DNA of 64,000 nucleotides from Bermanella sp044597725 (GCF_044597725.1 NZ_CP139003.1:3599686-3663685); one strand, 5' to 3'; counted from the first letter of the stretch, positions 45,324 to 55,594 are shown. The notes: generated from the sequence alone by a model not told the origin. Numbers and translations: made by a program.

Positions 45324-46160
45324 TCAACGCCTTTTTTGGGTGGTTTTATTTTTTAGGCTTTTGGCCAGTAACGCCATGTCAAAAGCAGATTTTTCCATGC
45401 CGGTATCAAACTGGCTCATAAACTCTACGTCTTTCACGTCTTCTGTAATAACCAGAAATCGGTCTTGCATTACCGCTTGATAAATATTTTCTGCCACTTC
45501 TGCCGCTGTATTCTTTGAATAGTGCATCAAGGTATTGTAAACCCCTTTCATAGCCGGATCTAACACCTCTGCATTATCAAAAATTCCCGTTGGAAATAAA
45601 TTAGGGCACGCAACGGTGACGCCCACTTTATAGCTACGAAGTTCGATGCGTAAGCTTTGCGAAAGGTTCACGATTCCGGCTTTCGATATAGAATAAAAGG
45701 CTGAACCCGGCATAGGTAAAATGCCCGATAGTGAAGCCACATTTACAATGCGACCGCTGCGCTGCTTTTGAAACATAGGCACAAATTGCTGGCAACATCT
45801 TATGGTGCCAATCAAATTGGTATTGAGAACTTTTGACCAACTGGCTTCGGGGATATCGGCAAAATTACCGCCAACATAAATTCCAGCATTATTGATTAGT
45901 ACATCAACACCTTGCCACAATTCCATGGCAGTATCGTACATTCGAGTTATATGATCCGGCTGAGTAATATCACATTCAACCCAGTGTGCAGTACCACCTG
46001 CCGACTCAACTAGGGCAGCTGTTTCGGTTAATCCTTGCTTATCAATATCAGATAAAAGAATACGCCAACCTTTGGCGGCAAAGGTGAGTGCTAACGCTCG
46101 ACCAAATCCCTGTGCAGAACCTGTTATGAGCACCCGATTTCCCTTGGGAGTTAATTTCAT
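45324..46160 (-). CDS. Short-chain dehydrogenase/reductase
   Basis: 278-residue SDR oxidoreductase. NAD(P) motif TGSAQGFG near residue 14, structural NNAG in LINNAGIYVGG and the catalytic YxxxK as YSISK, preceded by a Ser in SLSGILPMPGSAFY. The substrate cannot be told. The C-terminal tail (SLKNKTTQKRR) is basic. The first core-like gene after the accessory region, monocistronic. Confidence 0.88.
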   Translation of the reverse strand: MKLTPKGNRVLITGSAQGFGRALALTFAAKGWRILLSDIDKQGLTETAALVESAGGTAHWVECDITQPDHITRMYDTAMELWQGVDVLINNAGIYVGGNFADIPEASWSKVLNTNLIGTIRCCQQFVPMFQKQRSGRIVNVASLSGILPMPGSAFYSISKAGIVNLSQSLRIELRSYKVGVTVACPNLFPTGIFDNAEVLDPAMKGVYNTLMHYSKNTAAEVAENIYQAVMQDRFLVITEDVKDVEFMSQFDTGMEKSAFDMALLAKSLKNKTTQKRR

Positions 46161-46512
46161 AGAAGGTCTCGATGTTAAAAAAAGTTATTCAAGGTATCCC
46201 TAAAATCGTCGCATCGAACTGATTTTTTTTGCCGAGTTTTGTTTTGTCATAGATACACGATTGGGGATAAATAGAAAGGCTGTATCGCCATTTTCGTCAA
46301 CAGTTCTAGTCGCTGTCTTCGATTTTTTTATTCTTATTTATTAATAAATAAGTTATACGTTAAGTTTAGGTAATATATATCTTCTTGATATGATTACAAA
46401 TTAATTAAACTTTTTAGTTGAAGAGCATATCTACTCTATAGATCATGAAGGAACCAAAGCCTCTGCCACAGGTAGCAGAGGTTGATGTGATCGAAGTGAA
46501 ATATTAAAAAAC
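46161..46512. other. Gene-free stretch with one hairpin
   Basis: About 350 AT-rich bases without a supported gene. CCTCTGC (46460-46466) and GCAGAGG (46475-46481) form a hairpin 30 bases past the end of the minus-strand permease gene. It may be a weak terminator, but there is no T-run. Confidence 0.45.
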
Positions 46513-47781
46513 TTAGCCCAACGCTCGCCTATACGCACTGATTGCTGGCAAGCACGACATAACCATACTGCCCAACACAATTAATCCCATTAAGCTTAAA
46601 CTGCCGTTATTAATAAAATCGAGGCTAAGTGTCATGCCTATGTGTTGTACTAACAAGTTGTTAGCTAGGGGTATACTTACTAATAATAAACTCAGTGCTA
46701 AGCCTATGGCACACAAGGTAATGATAAGTCCTTCGGTTTGTATGAGGGCAAATACAAAGCGTGGGTGTGCACCCATTATTCTAAGGACTTTGAGTTCTTG
46801 TTTGCGCGATTCCATACTCGCTAGTAAGGTGGCACTTAACCCCATAAGTGCAGCCACCAGCACTAATATAGCAATGCTGCGCAATGTATTTTCCATAATA
46901 CCCATGGTTTGCCAAAGCTGTGTAAGGGCAACGCCGGGAAGCACGGCGGTAAGTGGTTCGGCTTCATAGGTATTTAAGTAATGCTGCATTTGAAATGTCA
47001 TCATTTTTGTTTTTAGCCCCAGCATAAAGGCGGTTATGTTTTGCGGTTTGAGTGCTTGGCCTGATTCATGTTCATGACTGTGATTATGGTCATGGTCGCT
47101 ATGCTGTCTGTCTTTTTTCGTTTTACTACTGGCTGGTTTATGAATTTTTTCTATGAGTGATAACGGCACTAATATAACTTTATCAACAGGTGTGCCTGTG
47201 GCTTTGAGGATACCTTTAATTGTTACTGGGTGATCATCGTGTTGGTGAAAACTTGCTTTGGCAATGCCGTGAGAAAGTACAATTTCATCGCCAACATGGT
47301 AACCCAGCTTTTGGGCCACATGGGCGCCCACTACAGCGCCTTGTGTTGGGCTAAACCGCGTACCCTGTGCAAACTCAAGTGTTTGTTTTTTTCCATAGCG
47401 ATAGTGCTCAAAATAATCTTCATGTGTACCAATCACCCGGTAACCTTTGTGAGCATCACCTAACGAAATAGGAATAGTCCATGCAACTTGTGGGTGCTGC
47501 TTTATATCTTCATACGATTGCCAAGAAATATTTGCGGTGGGGTGCCCTATTTGAAAGACACTATAAAGTAAAAGATTAGTCTCGCTTCCTCGCGGGCCTA
47601 CGATTAAATCGACGCCCGATACCGTGTGTTTAAAGTTGGTTTTGGTTTGTTCGCGCAAATGCTCTATGCCCACCAATACATAAACACTCACCATGATAGA
47701 TAAAACCGCCAAACTAACCGCCACCTTACGGTGCCACAAACTTTTTATAGCGGTAGCAAGAAATAAGCGCATTCCTATCAT
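46513..47781 (-). CDS. ABC transporter permease (MacB/LolE-like), His-rich loop
   Basis: 422-residue FtsX-type permease: one N-terminal membrane helix (VAVSLAVLSIMVSVYVLVG), a large periplasmic domain and three C-terminal helices. The periplasmic domain holds a histidine cluster at about residues 227-238 (HSDHDHNHSHEHE), suggesting metal contact. Together with the ATPase and the divergent DUF3299 gene it matches the order of Pseudomonas aeruginosa PA4064-PA4066, a zinc-responsive cluster. Start overlaps the ATPase stop by four bases. Confidence 0.85.
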   Translation of the reverse strand: MIGMRLFLATAIKSLWHRKVAVSLAVLSIMVSVYVLVGIEHLREQTKTNFKHTVSGVDLIVGPRGSETNLLLYSVFQIGHPTANISWQSYEDIKQHPQVAWTIPISLGDAHKGYRVIGTHEDYFEHYRYGKKQTLEFAQGTRFSPTQGAVVGAHVAQKLGYHVGDEIVLSHGIAKASFHQHDDHPVTIKGILKATGTPVDKVILVPLSLIEKIHKPASSKTKKDRQHSDHDHNHSHEHESGQALKPQNITAFMLGLKTKMMTFQMQHYLNTYEAEPLTAVLPGVALTQLWQTMGIMENTLRSIAILVLVAALMGLSATLLASMESRKQELKVLRIMGAHPRFVFALIQTEGLIITLCAIGLALSLLLVSIPLANNLLVQHIGMTLSLDFINNGSLSLMGLIVLGSMVMSCLPAISAYRRALG

Positions 47782-48503
47782 AGTGTCACCCTTTGTTCGC
47801 TTTCTATTTTATTGATGTCGCTTATCTGAACATGGTGTTCAAAGTAATCTGTCATGCGCTCGTCATGGCTGACCATAATAACGCTGGTTTCTGTATGTTC
47901 TACTGCACTCATTAGTGTTTGCATAAAGCTTTGCATGTTTTTACGGTCGAGGGCTGAGGTCGGTTCGTCAGCTAATAACAAAGGTGGGTGGTTTACCAAG
48001 GCTCGTACAATCGCCACCCTTTGCTGCTGGCCAATACTTAAATGTGAAACGGGTTTATTAAAACAACTTTTGGGTAAGTTAACTGCGCTTAACAATGCAT
48101 CGATTGTATCTAGGTATTGTGAGGTACTGGCAAAGTATTGAGCCAGTTGGATATTGTGTTTCACACTCAGATAAGGAATTAAATTAAACGCTTGGTATAC
48201 CACACCAATGTGCTGGGCTCTAAATCGGTCTCGTTTGCTGGCGCTTAGCGTTTTAAGCGATTGCCCCAAGATATTGAGGCTACCATTATCCACCACATTT
48301 AAACCCGCTAATAGGTTTAACAAGGTCGATTTGCCCGAACCCGACTCCCCTTGTAAAAATACGTGCTGCCCTTTGGCTAAACGCCAGCTAGGCACATGAA
48401 TCACTGGCTGACCTTCTTCATAAGCAAACATGGCTTGCTCAATTTCTACCGCCCATTGGCTTTGAAGTTCGGGGTTATGTAAGTGGGAATCGGAACGTGA
48501 CAA
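47778..48503 (-). CDS. ABC transporter ATPase (LolD/MacB-like)
   Basis: 241-residue ABC ATPase. Walker A GESGSGKST, Q-loop region VYQAFNLIP, signature LSIGQQQR, Walker B LLLADEPTSALD and switch VSHDE are all visible. It starts at TTG 48503 with AGGAGA 5 bases upstream. It energises the downstream permease (four-base overlap). Probably moves a metal complex or lipid/protein ligand across the inner membrane, by analogy with PA4064. Confidence 0.9.
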   Translation of the reverse strand: MSRSDSHLHNPELQSQWAVEIEQAMFAYEEGQPVIHVPSWRLAKGQHVFLQGESGSGKSTLLNLLAGLNVVDNGSLNILGQSLKTLSASKRDRFRAQHIGVVYQAFNLIPYLSVKHNIQLAQYFASTSQYLDTIDALLSAVNLPKSCFNKPVSHLSIGQQQRVAIVRALVNHPPLLLADEPTSALDRKNMQSFMQTLMSAVEHTETSVIMVSHDERMTDYFEHHVQISDINKIESEQRVTL

Positions 48504-48586
48504 GGGACTCTCCTTTGACAGCCTGGTGATTGTTGCGTTTAATAGGCGCTCTATACTTATATTTATCTATACAGCAAGGTCTGACC

Positions 48587-49180
48587 ATGTTATCGCAAAA
48601 AAGATCATCTCGTTTTATAGGCGTTAACCTGCTGGTGGCAATTGCGATTATATTGACATGCCCCGTCAGTTTAGCCAATAGCGATGCAAAAACCATTAAA
48701 TGGACCGACCTGATACCCGAGCAGGATTTAAAAGCACTAGAAAACCCGCCCGCTTATTTAGATGAAATTGAAGATGGCTCTGAAGACGACCAACTATCAG
48801 GGCAATTTCAATCTGAAGGTCTATTTGATAAAGACGATCCTTATCAGCAAGCATTGGTTTCAACCCGTATTAAACCAGAATATAACAACCAGCTAGTGCG
48901 CTTACCTGGCTTTATTGTGCCGCTTGAGTTTGACGACGAGCAAGTAGTTACTCGGTTTTTCTTTGTGCCATTTTTTGGCGCCTGTATCCATGTGCCGCCA
49001 CCGCCACCTAACCAAATTATCTACGCTAAATTCGATAAAGGCATTCAGTTAGACGTGCTTTATGACCCGTTTTGGATTGAAGGCAAACTAATTACCGAAC
49101 TCATTGAGAACGATGTTGCGAAGTCGGCCTATACCATGAACGTGAATGTTATAGAGCCTTATGTTGAAGAGCCTCAATAA
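48587..49180 (+). CDS. DUF3299 periplasmic protein
   Basis: 197 residues from ATG 48587 with AAGG 7 bases upstream; upstream TTG/GTG-type starts in the frame would spoil the signal peptide (FIGVNLLVAIAIILTCPVSLA). The mature part has the DUF3299 motif: LVRLPGFIVPLEFDD, then FFFVPFFGACIHVPPPPPNQIIYAK. It is divergent from the ABC genes. In Pseudomonas the same three families form the PA4064-PA4066 cluster, induced by zinc limitation. I see no convincing Zur box in the gap. Confidence 0.87.
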   Translation: MLSQKRSSRFIGVNLLVAIAIILTCPVSLANSDAKTIKWTDLIPEQDLKALENPPAYLDEIEDGSEDDQLSGQFQSEGLFDKDDPYQQALVSTRIKPEYNNQLVRLPGFIVPLEFDDEQVVTRFFFVPFFGACIHVPPPPPNQIIYAKFDKGIQLDVLYDPFWIEGKLITELIENDVAKSAYTMNVNVIEPYVEEPQ

Positions 49181-49299
49181 TTACTCGCTATGCTTTTATC
49201 GGGTATTCACTAATTTGTAATATTAGGCCTTAGTATAATCGCAACTTAGCTAACTTTGGGATATGGTTTAGCCTAAGCAACCAAAAAGGCACCATCTCC

Positions 49300-52200
49300 A
49301 TGGACGGTCAGCGTCTTATTATTCTAGTGGCCTGTTATAGCGCCATTTTGTTTGCCATTGCATGGTGGGCCGAGCGCTATAAGCCCATCAATGTGCCTTG
49401 GTGGCGGCCGCTAATTTACAGCCTTTCTATTGGTGTTTACTGTAGCTCGTGGACATTTTTAGGGGCGGTAGGTCAGGCGGTGGAACAAGGCTGGCATTAC
49501 TTGCCTATTTATCTTGGCCCTATTTTACTTTTCTTGTTTGGCTGGCCATTTTTAAAACGCTTATTGCGTGTTAGTCACTATAACCAAGTTACATCCATTG
49601 CCGATTTTATTGGCTCCCGTTATGGCAAAAACCAAACCCTTGCGGCCATTGTTACCTTAGTTTTGGTAGCAGGCACACTGCCGTATATTGCATTGCAATT
49701 ACGCGGGGTTGGGATTGCGTGGAGTGGTTTAAACTGGCAAGAAGGCGACGCCAGCTTTGGTTTTGGTTCGAGCTTGGTAGCAGCCATGGTGATGGCATGG
49801 TTCGCTATTTTATTTGGTACACGCATAATTGATGGGGCCGACCGATACCGCGGTATGATTACGGCAGTGGCGGTGGAATCACTGATTAAAGTCACGGCCT
49901 TTGTGGTAGTAGGTTTGCTGGCCTATAGCGTGTTGAGTACCGACTTTTCCAACATCCCCCAGCAATACTTTAAGCAAGAACAAATTACCTCAACGTTGTT
50001 TGTAACCGAAATGCTATTAGCGGCCACCGCTATTATTTGTTTACCCAGGCAATTTCATGTCATGGTGGTGGAATATCAAGGTGAAGCCGATACTCGCTAT
50101 TTACGCTGGTTAATGCCTCTGTACCTTGCAGCATTTGCGATTTTTGTTATTCCTCTTGCGCAAGCAGGTGGGCAAATGCTGGGGCACATGAATATTGCCC
50201 CGGATAGTTACGTGCTTTCGCTTCCTCGCCTTACTGGTGATGCATGGATTTTAGCGCTGACGTTTATTGGTGCCATAAGTGCCGCCACTGGCATGGTGGT
50301 GGTGGCGACCATTGCCCTTTCCATTATGGTATCTAACGAATTAATTGTTCCCACTTGGCTAAAACCACAACGACAGTCTCGAATACGCGCAACCAACTTG
50401 GCCCGCAGCCTACGTTTTATTCGCCGTATCGCTATTATTCTCATTTTAGCCTTTAGCTGGGTCCTCGAACGCATTATGTCGAGCAACGAAGGCTTAGCCA
50501 GTATTGGTCTTATTTCATTTGCTGCCTGCGCTCAATTATTGCCTTCGGTATTAGCCGCTTTATATTGGCGTAATGGTCATGCTTTAGGCGTGACCCTTGG
50601 TTTGCTTACAGGGATGGCGTTTTGGTTTTATTGTTTATTGCTGCCAACGTTATTGCCACAAGATCACGGCTTAATGATTGATGGTTTATTTTCGGTTTCA
50701 TGGTTAGCACCACAAAATTTATTTGGTTTAGGATTTCTCGACCCGTTGAGTCATGGGGTTTTGGTAAGTTTGCTTGCCAATAGTTTGGTGTTTATTTTCG
50801 TTTCCAAAAAAATGAGCTTTAGCGCATTGGATTTACGCCAAGCAGAACGCTTTACTTTTGATGCGGACATTCCCGTTATGGGTGCCCATCTTGACACCAA
50901 CCCCAGTACGATTGAAGTTTTGCAGATACGGGGATTGGTTGACCCCTTATTTGGTGAAGAACGTAGCGAACATATGTGGCGCCGCTTTGAACGGCAAATG
51001 GGCCACCGTTTATTACCTCATGATTATGCACCTAATTTTGTGGTGGCCACACTTGAACATGAACTGGGCGCGATTATTGGTGCGGCATCGGCCCACAAAG
51101 CTATGGCACTTTTGGCCAGCCAACAACCTTTAAGGTTACAAGACTTTGTAACGCTTGTAAGTGGTAGCTCTAAACAAATTCAGTTTAGCCAAAGCTTGCT
51201 GCAAACTACATTAGAAACTATTCCTCAAGGCATTAGTGTGGTTGATAAAGACCTAAAACTTGCCGCGTGGAACCAACAGTACCAGCGCATGTTCGATTAC
51301 CCACAACGTTTACTGTATGTAGGTTGTCATATTCGCAAAGTCTATGAATACAACGCGCAACGAGGCTATTTAGACGCCGATAATGCTTCTAAACAAGCAC
51401 TTATTGAAAAACGCCTAGGGCAACTACTAAGCGGCCAGCCCTATCGGCTAGAGCGACAATTGCCCAATGGTAAAGTCATTGAGATTCAAGGTACGCCGCT
51501 AGAAGGAGGTGGTTATGTCACAACCTATATGGATATCACCGATTACCATAGAGCCGTTACCGAGCTTGCCCAAGCAAAGGAAAACCTAGAACAACGTGTT
51601 GCGCAACGTACGCAAGAGCTACAAAGTGCCAATGAATCGTTATCTCGTGAAAATACGTTACGCGCATTAAGTGAACAACAACTTAGTGAAGTACATGCCA
51701 GTAAAAGTCGGTTCATTGCTGCCGCCAGTCACGATCTATTACAACCCATTAATGCGGCCCGTTTATTTACGGCATCACTTGAGTCTCAAATACATAATTT
51801 ACCTATAGCAAACCAAACACTAGAGAAAACACGATCTCAGTTAGATGATGCATTAACACAAGCTGAACAACTAATTAGTTCTTTGCGAGAAATATCTCGT
51901 CTTAGTTCGGGTAAAGAGACACCATTTCGCGAGCACTTTCCTATCGATAGTGTCTTACGCCCTCTTGCCAGCGAAGGACAAGCATTAGCGTTAAAAAAAG
52001 GAATAGAATTTCATTGGGTTAATTCAAACCTTTGGATTTACAGTGATAAACAAATGCTGCGCCGAGCTCTGCAAAACTTCGTTTCTAATGCATTGCGCTA
52101 TACACAAAAAGGCAAAGTGCTTATGGGTGTAAGACGTAATGGCAAGCGATTAAATATTGAGGTGTGGGATACCGGGCCGGGCATTGCTGAAAACGCCAAG

Positions 52201-52785
52201 CAGCTTATTTTTGAAGAGTTTGAACGTCTTCCCGGCGCTACTGGCGAACAGGGCTTGGGTTTAGGTTTATCGATTACGCAACGCATCGCGCAATTATTAG
52301 GTCATCCATTGGATGTTCAATCTCAACTAAATAAAGGGTCTGTATTTCGTATCTCTGTACCTTTGGGTGAGCCACAGGCTATTAATATTCAACCATCTCA
52401 AGTGGACCCTAATTTGGCAGGCATCAAAGCACTGTGTATTGATAACGAAACCACAATTTTAGCGGGTATGAGGTCGTTATTAGAACAATGGGGGTGCCAA
52501 GTGATTACTGCAAATTCGTTAGGCGAGGCACTCACACAAGTAAACAGCCATGGACGCCCTGATATTATTTTGGCCGATTATCATTTAGATGAAGCAACGG
52601 GGCTTGATGCACTTGAGGCAATTGCTTTGCATTTAGCAGTGAAAATACCCGCCATTATAATAAGCGCTGATAATAGTGATGCGGTGAGAGGATTAGTTTT
52701 ACAATCGGGTTATCAGTTTTTAAGTAAACCCGTTGCGCCACCCGTATTACGTAATTTAATTCGTAAGCAAATTCGCTCTAATTAG
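49300..52785 (+). CDS. crbS: CrbS-like hybrid histidine kinase with SSS transporter domain
   Basis: 1161 residues. N-terminal ~480 residues are a 13-helix sodium:solute symporter fold, followed by a PAS-like sensor (GISVVDKDLKLAAWN), a coiled coil, HisKA with H811 (AASHDLLQPINAARLF), an HATPase (GPGIAENAK, GLGLGLSI) and a C-terminal receiver with D1093 (IILADYHLDEATG). This architecture is that of CrbS/CbrA/MxtR kinases, which control acetate use in Vibrio and Pseudomonas. The adjacent LuxR-type regulator and acs fit CrbS best. Its stop codon overlaps convergently with the regulator's stop by four bases. Confidence 0.88.
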   Translation: MDGQRLIILVACYSAILFAIAWWAERYKPINVPWWRPLIYSLSIGVYCSSWTFLGAVGQAVEQGWHYLPIYLGPILLFLFGWPFLKRLLRVSHYNQVTSIADFIGSRYGKNQTLAAIVTLVLVAGTLPYIALQLRGVGIAWSGLNWQEGDASFGFGSSLVAAMVMAWFAILFGTRIIDGADRYRGMITAVAVESLIKVTAFVVVGLLAYSVLSTDFSNIPQQYFKQEQITSTLFVTEMLLAATAIICLPRQFHVMVVEYQGEADTRYLRWLMPLYLAAFAIFVIPLAQAGGQMLGHMNIAPDSYVLSLPRLTGDAWILALTFIGAISAATGMVVVATIALSIMVSNELIVPTWLKPQRQSRIRATNLARSLRFIRRIAIILILAFSWVLERIMSSNEGLASIGLISFAACAQLLPSVLAALYWRNGHALGVTLGLLTGMAFWFYCLLLPTLLPQDHGLMIDGLFSVSWLAPQNLFGLGFLDPLSHGVLVSLLANSLVFIFVSKKMSFSALDLRQAERFTFDADIPVMGAHLDTNPSTIEVLQIRGLVDPLFGEERSEHMWRRFERQMGHRLLPHDYAPNFVVATLEHELGAIIGAASAHKAMALLASQQPLRLQDFVTLVSGSSKQIQFSQSLLQTTLETIPQGISVVDKDLKLAAWNQQYQRMFDYPQRLLYVGCHIRKVYEYNAQRGYLDADNASKQALIEKRLGQLLSGQPYRLERQLPNGKVIEIQGTPLEGGGYVTTYMDITDYHRAVTELAQAKENLEQRVAQRTQELQSANESLSRENTLRALSEQQLSEVHASKSRFIAAASHDLLQPINAARLFTASLESQIHNLPIANQTLEKTRSQLDDALTQAEQLISSLREISRLSSGKETPFREHFPIDSVLRPLASEGQALALKKGIEFHWVNSNLWIYSDKQMLRRALQNFVSNALRYTQKGKVLMGVRRNGKRLNIEVWDTGPGIAENAKQLIFEEFERLPGATGEQGLGLGLSITQRIAQLLGHPLDVQSQLNKGSVFRISVPLGEPQAINIQPSQVDPNLAGIKALCIDNETTILAGMRSLLEQWGCQVITANSLGEALTQVNSHGRPDIILADYHLDEATGLDALEAIALHLAVKIPAIIISADNSDAVRGLVLQSGYQFLSKPVAPPVLRNLIRKQIRSN

Positions 52786-53450
52786 TTAAATGAGCCGGTA
52801 CTATTAACTGGGTGGACGGATAACTGACTTAGAGCTTTTACTACTTGAGTACGGGAGTTAAGCCCCATTTTTCTAAAAATTTCTGTCATATGAGCTTTAA
52901 TGGTAGCTTCTGTCACATTGAGCTCGTAGGCAATTTGTTTGTTCAACAGGCCCTGACTAACCATGCTAGCAACCCGAAATTGCTGTGGCGTTAAACTGGC
53001 TAACGCGCTTGCGATTTCCATCTCATTGGGATTATGACGACGATTTGAAGAGACATTAGGCGGCAACCAAACCCCACCTTGCAATACCGTATTAATGGCT
53101 TTTGTCATATCGTCTACTGAACTGCTTTTAGGTAAAAAACCACTGGCGCCATGATCCATGGCACGATGAATAATTTCGCTTTCTTCATGGGCCGAGACAA
53201 TAACAACTGGAATATGAGGGTAATGCGCGACGAGTAAAATAAGTGCTGAAAACCCTTCCGCCCCTGGCATATGTAAATCTAATAAAATTAAGTTAGCTTG
53301 CGCGTTGCTCTCTACTTGTTGCTGCAAACTGGCCATATCCTGCGCTTCGATGATGGTTGGCTTTTCAAGCTGGCTATCTAGCGTGCCGCGTAGAGCACTA
53401 CGAAACAGCGGGTGGTCGTCGGCGATAATAATGGTAGGCGATGCTGTCAT
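52782..53450 (-). CDS. crbR: CrbR-like LuxR-family response regulator
   Basis: 222 residues from ATG 53450; the longer frame to 53543 runs through a hairpin and lacks family similarity. The receiver has TIIIADDHPLFRSAL and phospho-acceptor Asp in LILLDLHMPGAEG. The C-terminal LuxR helix-turn-helix reads LTPQQFRVASMVSQGLLNKQIAYELN. It is the expected partner of the CrbS-like kinase on the opposite strand and activator of acs. It lies 121 bases downstream of acs on the same strand, so readthrough may give positive feedback. Likely binding sites are the TAGAC-N4-GTCKA dyads. Confidence 0.87.
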   Translation of the reverse strand: MTASPTIIIADDHPLFRSALRGTLDSQLEKPTIIEAQDMASLQQQVESNAQANLILLDLHMPGAEGFSALILLVAHYPHIPVVIVSAHEESEIIHRAMDHGASGFLPKSSSVDDMTKAINTVLQGGVWLPPNVSSNRRHNPNEMEIASALASLTPQQFRVASMVSQGLLNKQIAYELNVTEATIKAHMTEIFRKMGLNSRTQVVKALSQLSVHPVNSTGSFN

Positions 53451-53507
53451 TGGGGTTCCATTTTTCTTGTTTTGACCCAGATGTACGGTAATCATTAATG
53501 TACACCA

Positions 53508-53543
53508 ATGCCCGACCTGTATCCACTGATACAAGCCGGGCAT
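53508..53543 (-). promoter_or_regulatory. Long stem-loop between acs and crbR
   Basis: ATGCCCG (53508-53514) pairs with CGGGCAT (53537-53543) and an inner TGTATC pairs with GATACA around a CACT loop. No T-run follows on the minus strand, so it may be an attenuator or mRNA-processing/stability element rather than a full terminator of acs. Confidence 0.5.
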
Positions 53544-53571
53544 GATAAAACAGAATCCCTAGAGGTATGAC

Positions 53572-55530
53572 TTATGCCACCGATTCACTTAACCCCTTGT
53601 GTGCATCAATTAATGTTTCAACCACACTTGGATCTGCTAAGGTTGAAATATCACCTAGGGCATCGTATTCGTCGTTGGCAATTTTACGCAATATTCGGCG
53701 CATAATTTTACCGCTGCGGGTTTTGGGTAAACCCGGTGCCCATTGAATGACATCCGGCGATGCAATAGGACCAATTTCTTTTCTTACCCAATCTACTAGT
53801 TCTTTACGAATTTGCGCACTGGGTTCTATGCCATGGGTTAGGCTGACATACACGTAAATACCTTGTCCTTTAACGTCGTGAGGGAAACCCACTACTGCTG
53901 CTTCCGATACTGCTTTGTGGGCAACCAGTGCACTTTCAATTTCAGCCGTTCCCATTCGGTGACCAGAAACGTTAAGCACGTCATCTACACGCCCGGTAAT
54001 CCAGTAATACCCATCTTCATCGCGTTTGGCACCGTCACCGGTAAAGTATGCACCTTCATAGGTGGAAAAGTAGGTGTCAATAAAGCGTTGATGATCACCG
54101 AATACGGTACGCATTTGCCCAGGCCAACTGTCTTTGATAATTAAGTTACCGCTGGTTGCGCCTTTTAGTTCATTGCCTTTTTCATCCACCAGCGCAGGCT
54201 CTACCCCAAAAAATGGGCGAGTGGCCGAACCTGGTTTGAGATCAGTTGCGCCAGGGAGTGGGGTGATCATGGCTGCGCCGGTTTCAGTTTGCCACCAAGT
54301 ATCCACAATGGGACATTGGCTGCGACCAAATGTACGATGATACCAACGCCACGCTTCAGGGTTAATCGGTTCACCTACTGTGCCAAGTAAACGTAAGCTA
54401 TCTAAACTTGCCCCTTGTACCGGTATATCTCCATCACTCATCAATGCTCGAATAGCGGTAGGTGCAATATATAAAATATTAATTTTATGCTTATCAACAA
54501 TACGTGCCACACGACCACAATCTGGATAGGTCGGGACACCCTCATACATAACCACAGTTGCAGCATTGGCCAATGGGCCATATACAATATAACTATGGCC
54601 GGTAATCCAACCCACATCGGCGGCACACCAGTAGATATCCCCTATTTCATAATCGAAAATATACTCATGGGTCATGCTGGCATAAACAAGATAGCCGCCA
54701 CAGGTGTGCAATACACCTTTAGGTTTACCCGTACTACCCGATGTGTACAGAATAAATAGTGGATCTTCTGCATTCATAATTTCGGGCTCACACACTGTCT
54801 CTTGCTCACTCAACAGTTTGCGATAATCCACATCTCTATGGGTGGTCATATCGCAAGTATTTGATGTGTGCTGCAAAACAACTACATGTTGTACTTGATC
54901 GGGTTTACAAAGCTGTATGGCTTTATCCACATTATCTTTTAAGGGGACGGTTTTGCCGGCGCGCACCCCTTCGTTGGCGGTAATCACATAGTGGCAATGG
55001 CCATCCTCAATCCGTCCCGATAATGCTTCTGGGGAAAAGCCACCAAATACAACACTATGTACGGCACCAATTCGCGCGCACGCTAACATTGCCATACTGG
55101 CTTCGGGCACCATGGGCATATAAATCGTAACCACATCGCCTTTTTTTACACCTAAACTGCGTAGGCCATTGGCTAAGCGGTTAACTTCTTCTGATAGTTG
55201 GTTGTAAGTAATGTGCCGAGCGGTTTGCTGTTCGTCATCGGGCTCCCAGATAATCGCTAATTGATCGCCATGATTTTTTAAATGTCGATCAATACACGAT
55301 TCAGTGACATTTAATTCACCGTCTTCAAACCAACGGATATGTAAGTCGGACTTATCAAACGATACATCTTTTACTTTATTAAATGGTTTTCGCCACTCTA
55401 TACGTTGCGCTTGCTTGCGCCAAAACCCTTCAGGATTACGCACCGATTCAGCATACATAGCCTGGTATTCTGTATTCGTTAATCGTGTTTTTTGTCCGGG
55501 TTGTATTGGGTAAATCGCTTGTTCAGTCAT
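53572..55530 (-). CDS. acs: Acetyl-CoA synthetase
   Basis: 652 residues, normal length for AMP-forming acetyl-CoA synthetase, which converts acetate, ATP and CoA to acetyl-CoA. Seen: adenylation P-loop YTSGSTGKPKG, the WWQTETG motif, YFTGDGAKRDEDGYYWITGRVDD and the C-terminal PKTRSGKIMRR with the lysine that is regulated by acetylation. A strong GGGGG-type ribosome-binding site precedes ATG 55530. Divergent from a porin gene; the shared gap holds two TAGAC-N4-GTCKA dyads. With the symporter it forms the acetate scavenging set. Confidence 0.96.
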   Translation of the reverse strand: MTEQAIYPIQPGQKTRLTNTEYQAMYAESVRNPEGFWRKQAQRIEWRKPFNKVKDVSFDKSDLHIRWFEDGELNVTESCIDRHLKNHGDQLAIIWEPDDEQQTARHITYNQLSEEVNRLANGLRSLGVKKGDVVTIYMPMVPEASMAMLACARIGAVHSVVFGGFSPEALSGRIEDGHCHYVITANEGVRAGKTVPLKDNVDKAIQLCKPDQVQHVVVLQHTSNTCDMTTHRDVDYRKLLSEQETVCEPEIMNAEDPLFILYTSGSTGKPKGVLHTCGGYLVYASMTHEYIFDYEIGDIYWCAADVGWITGHSYIVYGPLANAATVVMYEGVPTYPDCGRVARIVDKHKINILYIAPTAIRALMSDGDIPVQGASLDSLRLLGTVGEPINPEAWRWYHRTFGRSQCPIVDTWWQTETGAAMITPLPGATDLKPGSATRPFFGVEPALVDEKGNELKGATSGNLIIKDSWPGQMRTVFGDHQRFIDTYFSTYEGAYFTGDGAKRDEDGYYWITGRVDDVLNVSGHRMGTAEIESALVAHKAVSEAAVVGFPHDVKGQGIYVYVSLTHGIEPSAQIRKELVDWVRKEIGPIASPDVIQWAPGLPKTRSGKIMRRILRKIANDEYDALGDISTLADPSVVETLIDAHKGLSESVA

Positions 55531-55594
55531 GGTGGCCCCCTGCGGTCACGAGAAATCTTTATTGAGTTTTCATTGCTTTGCTTTTTCTTGCCAT

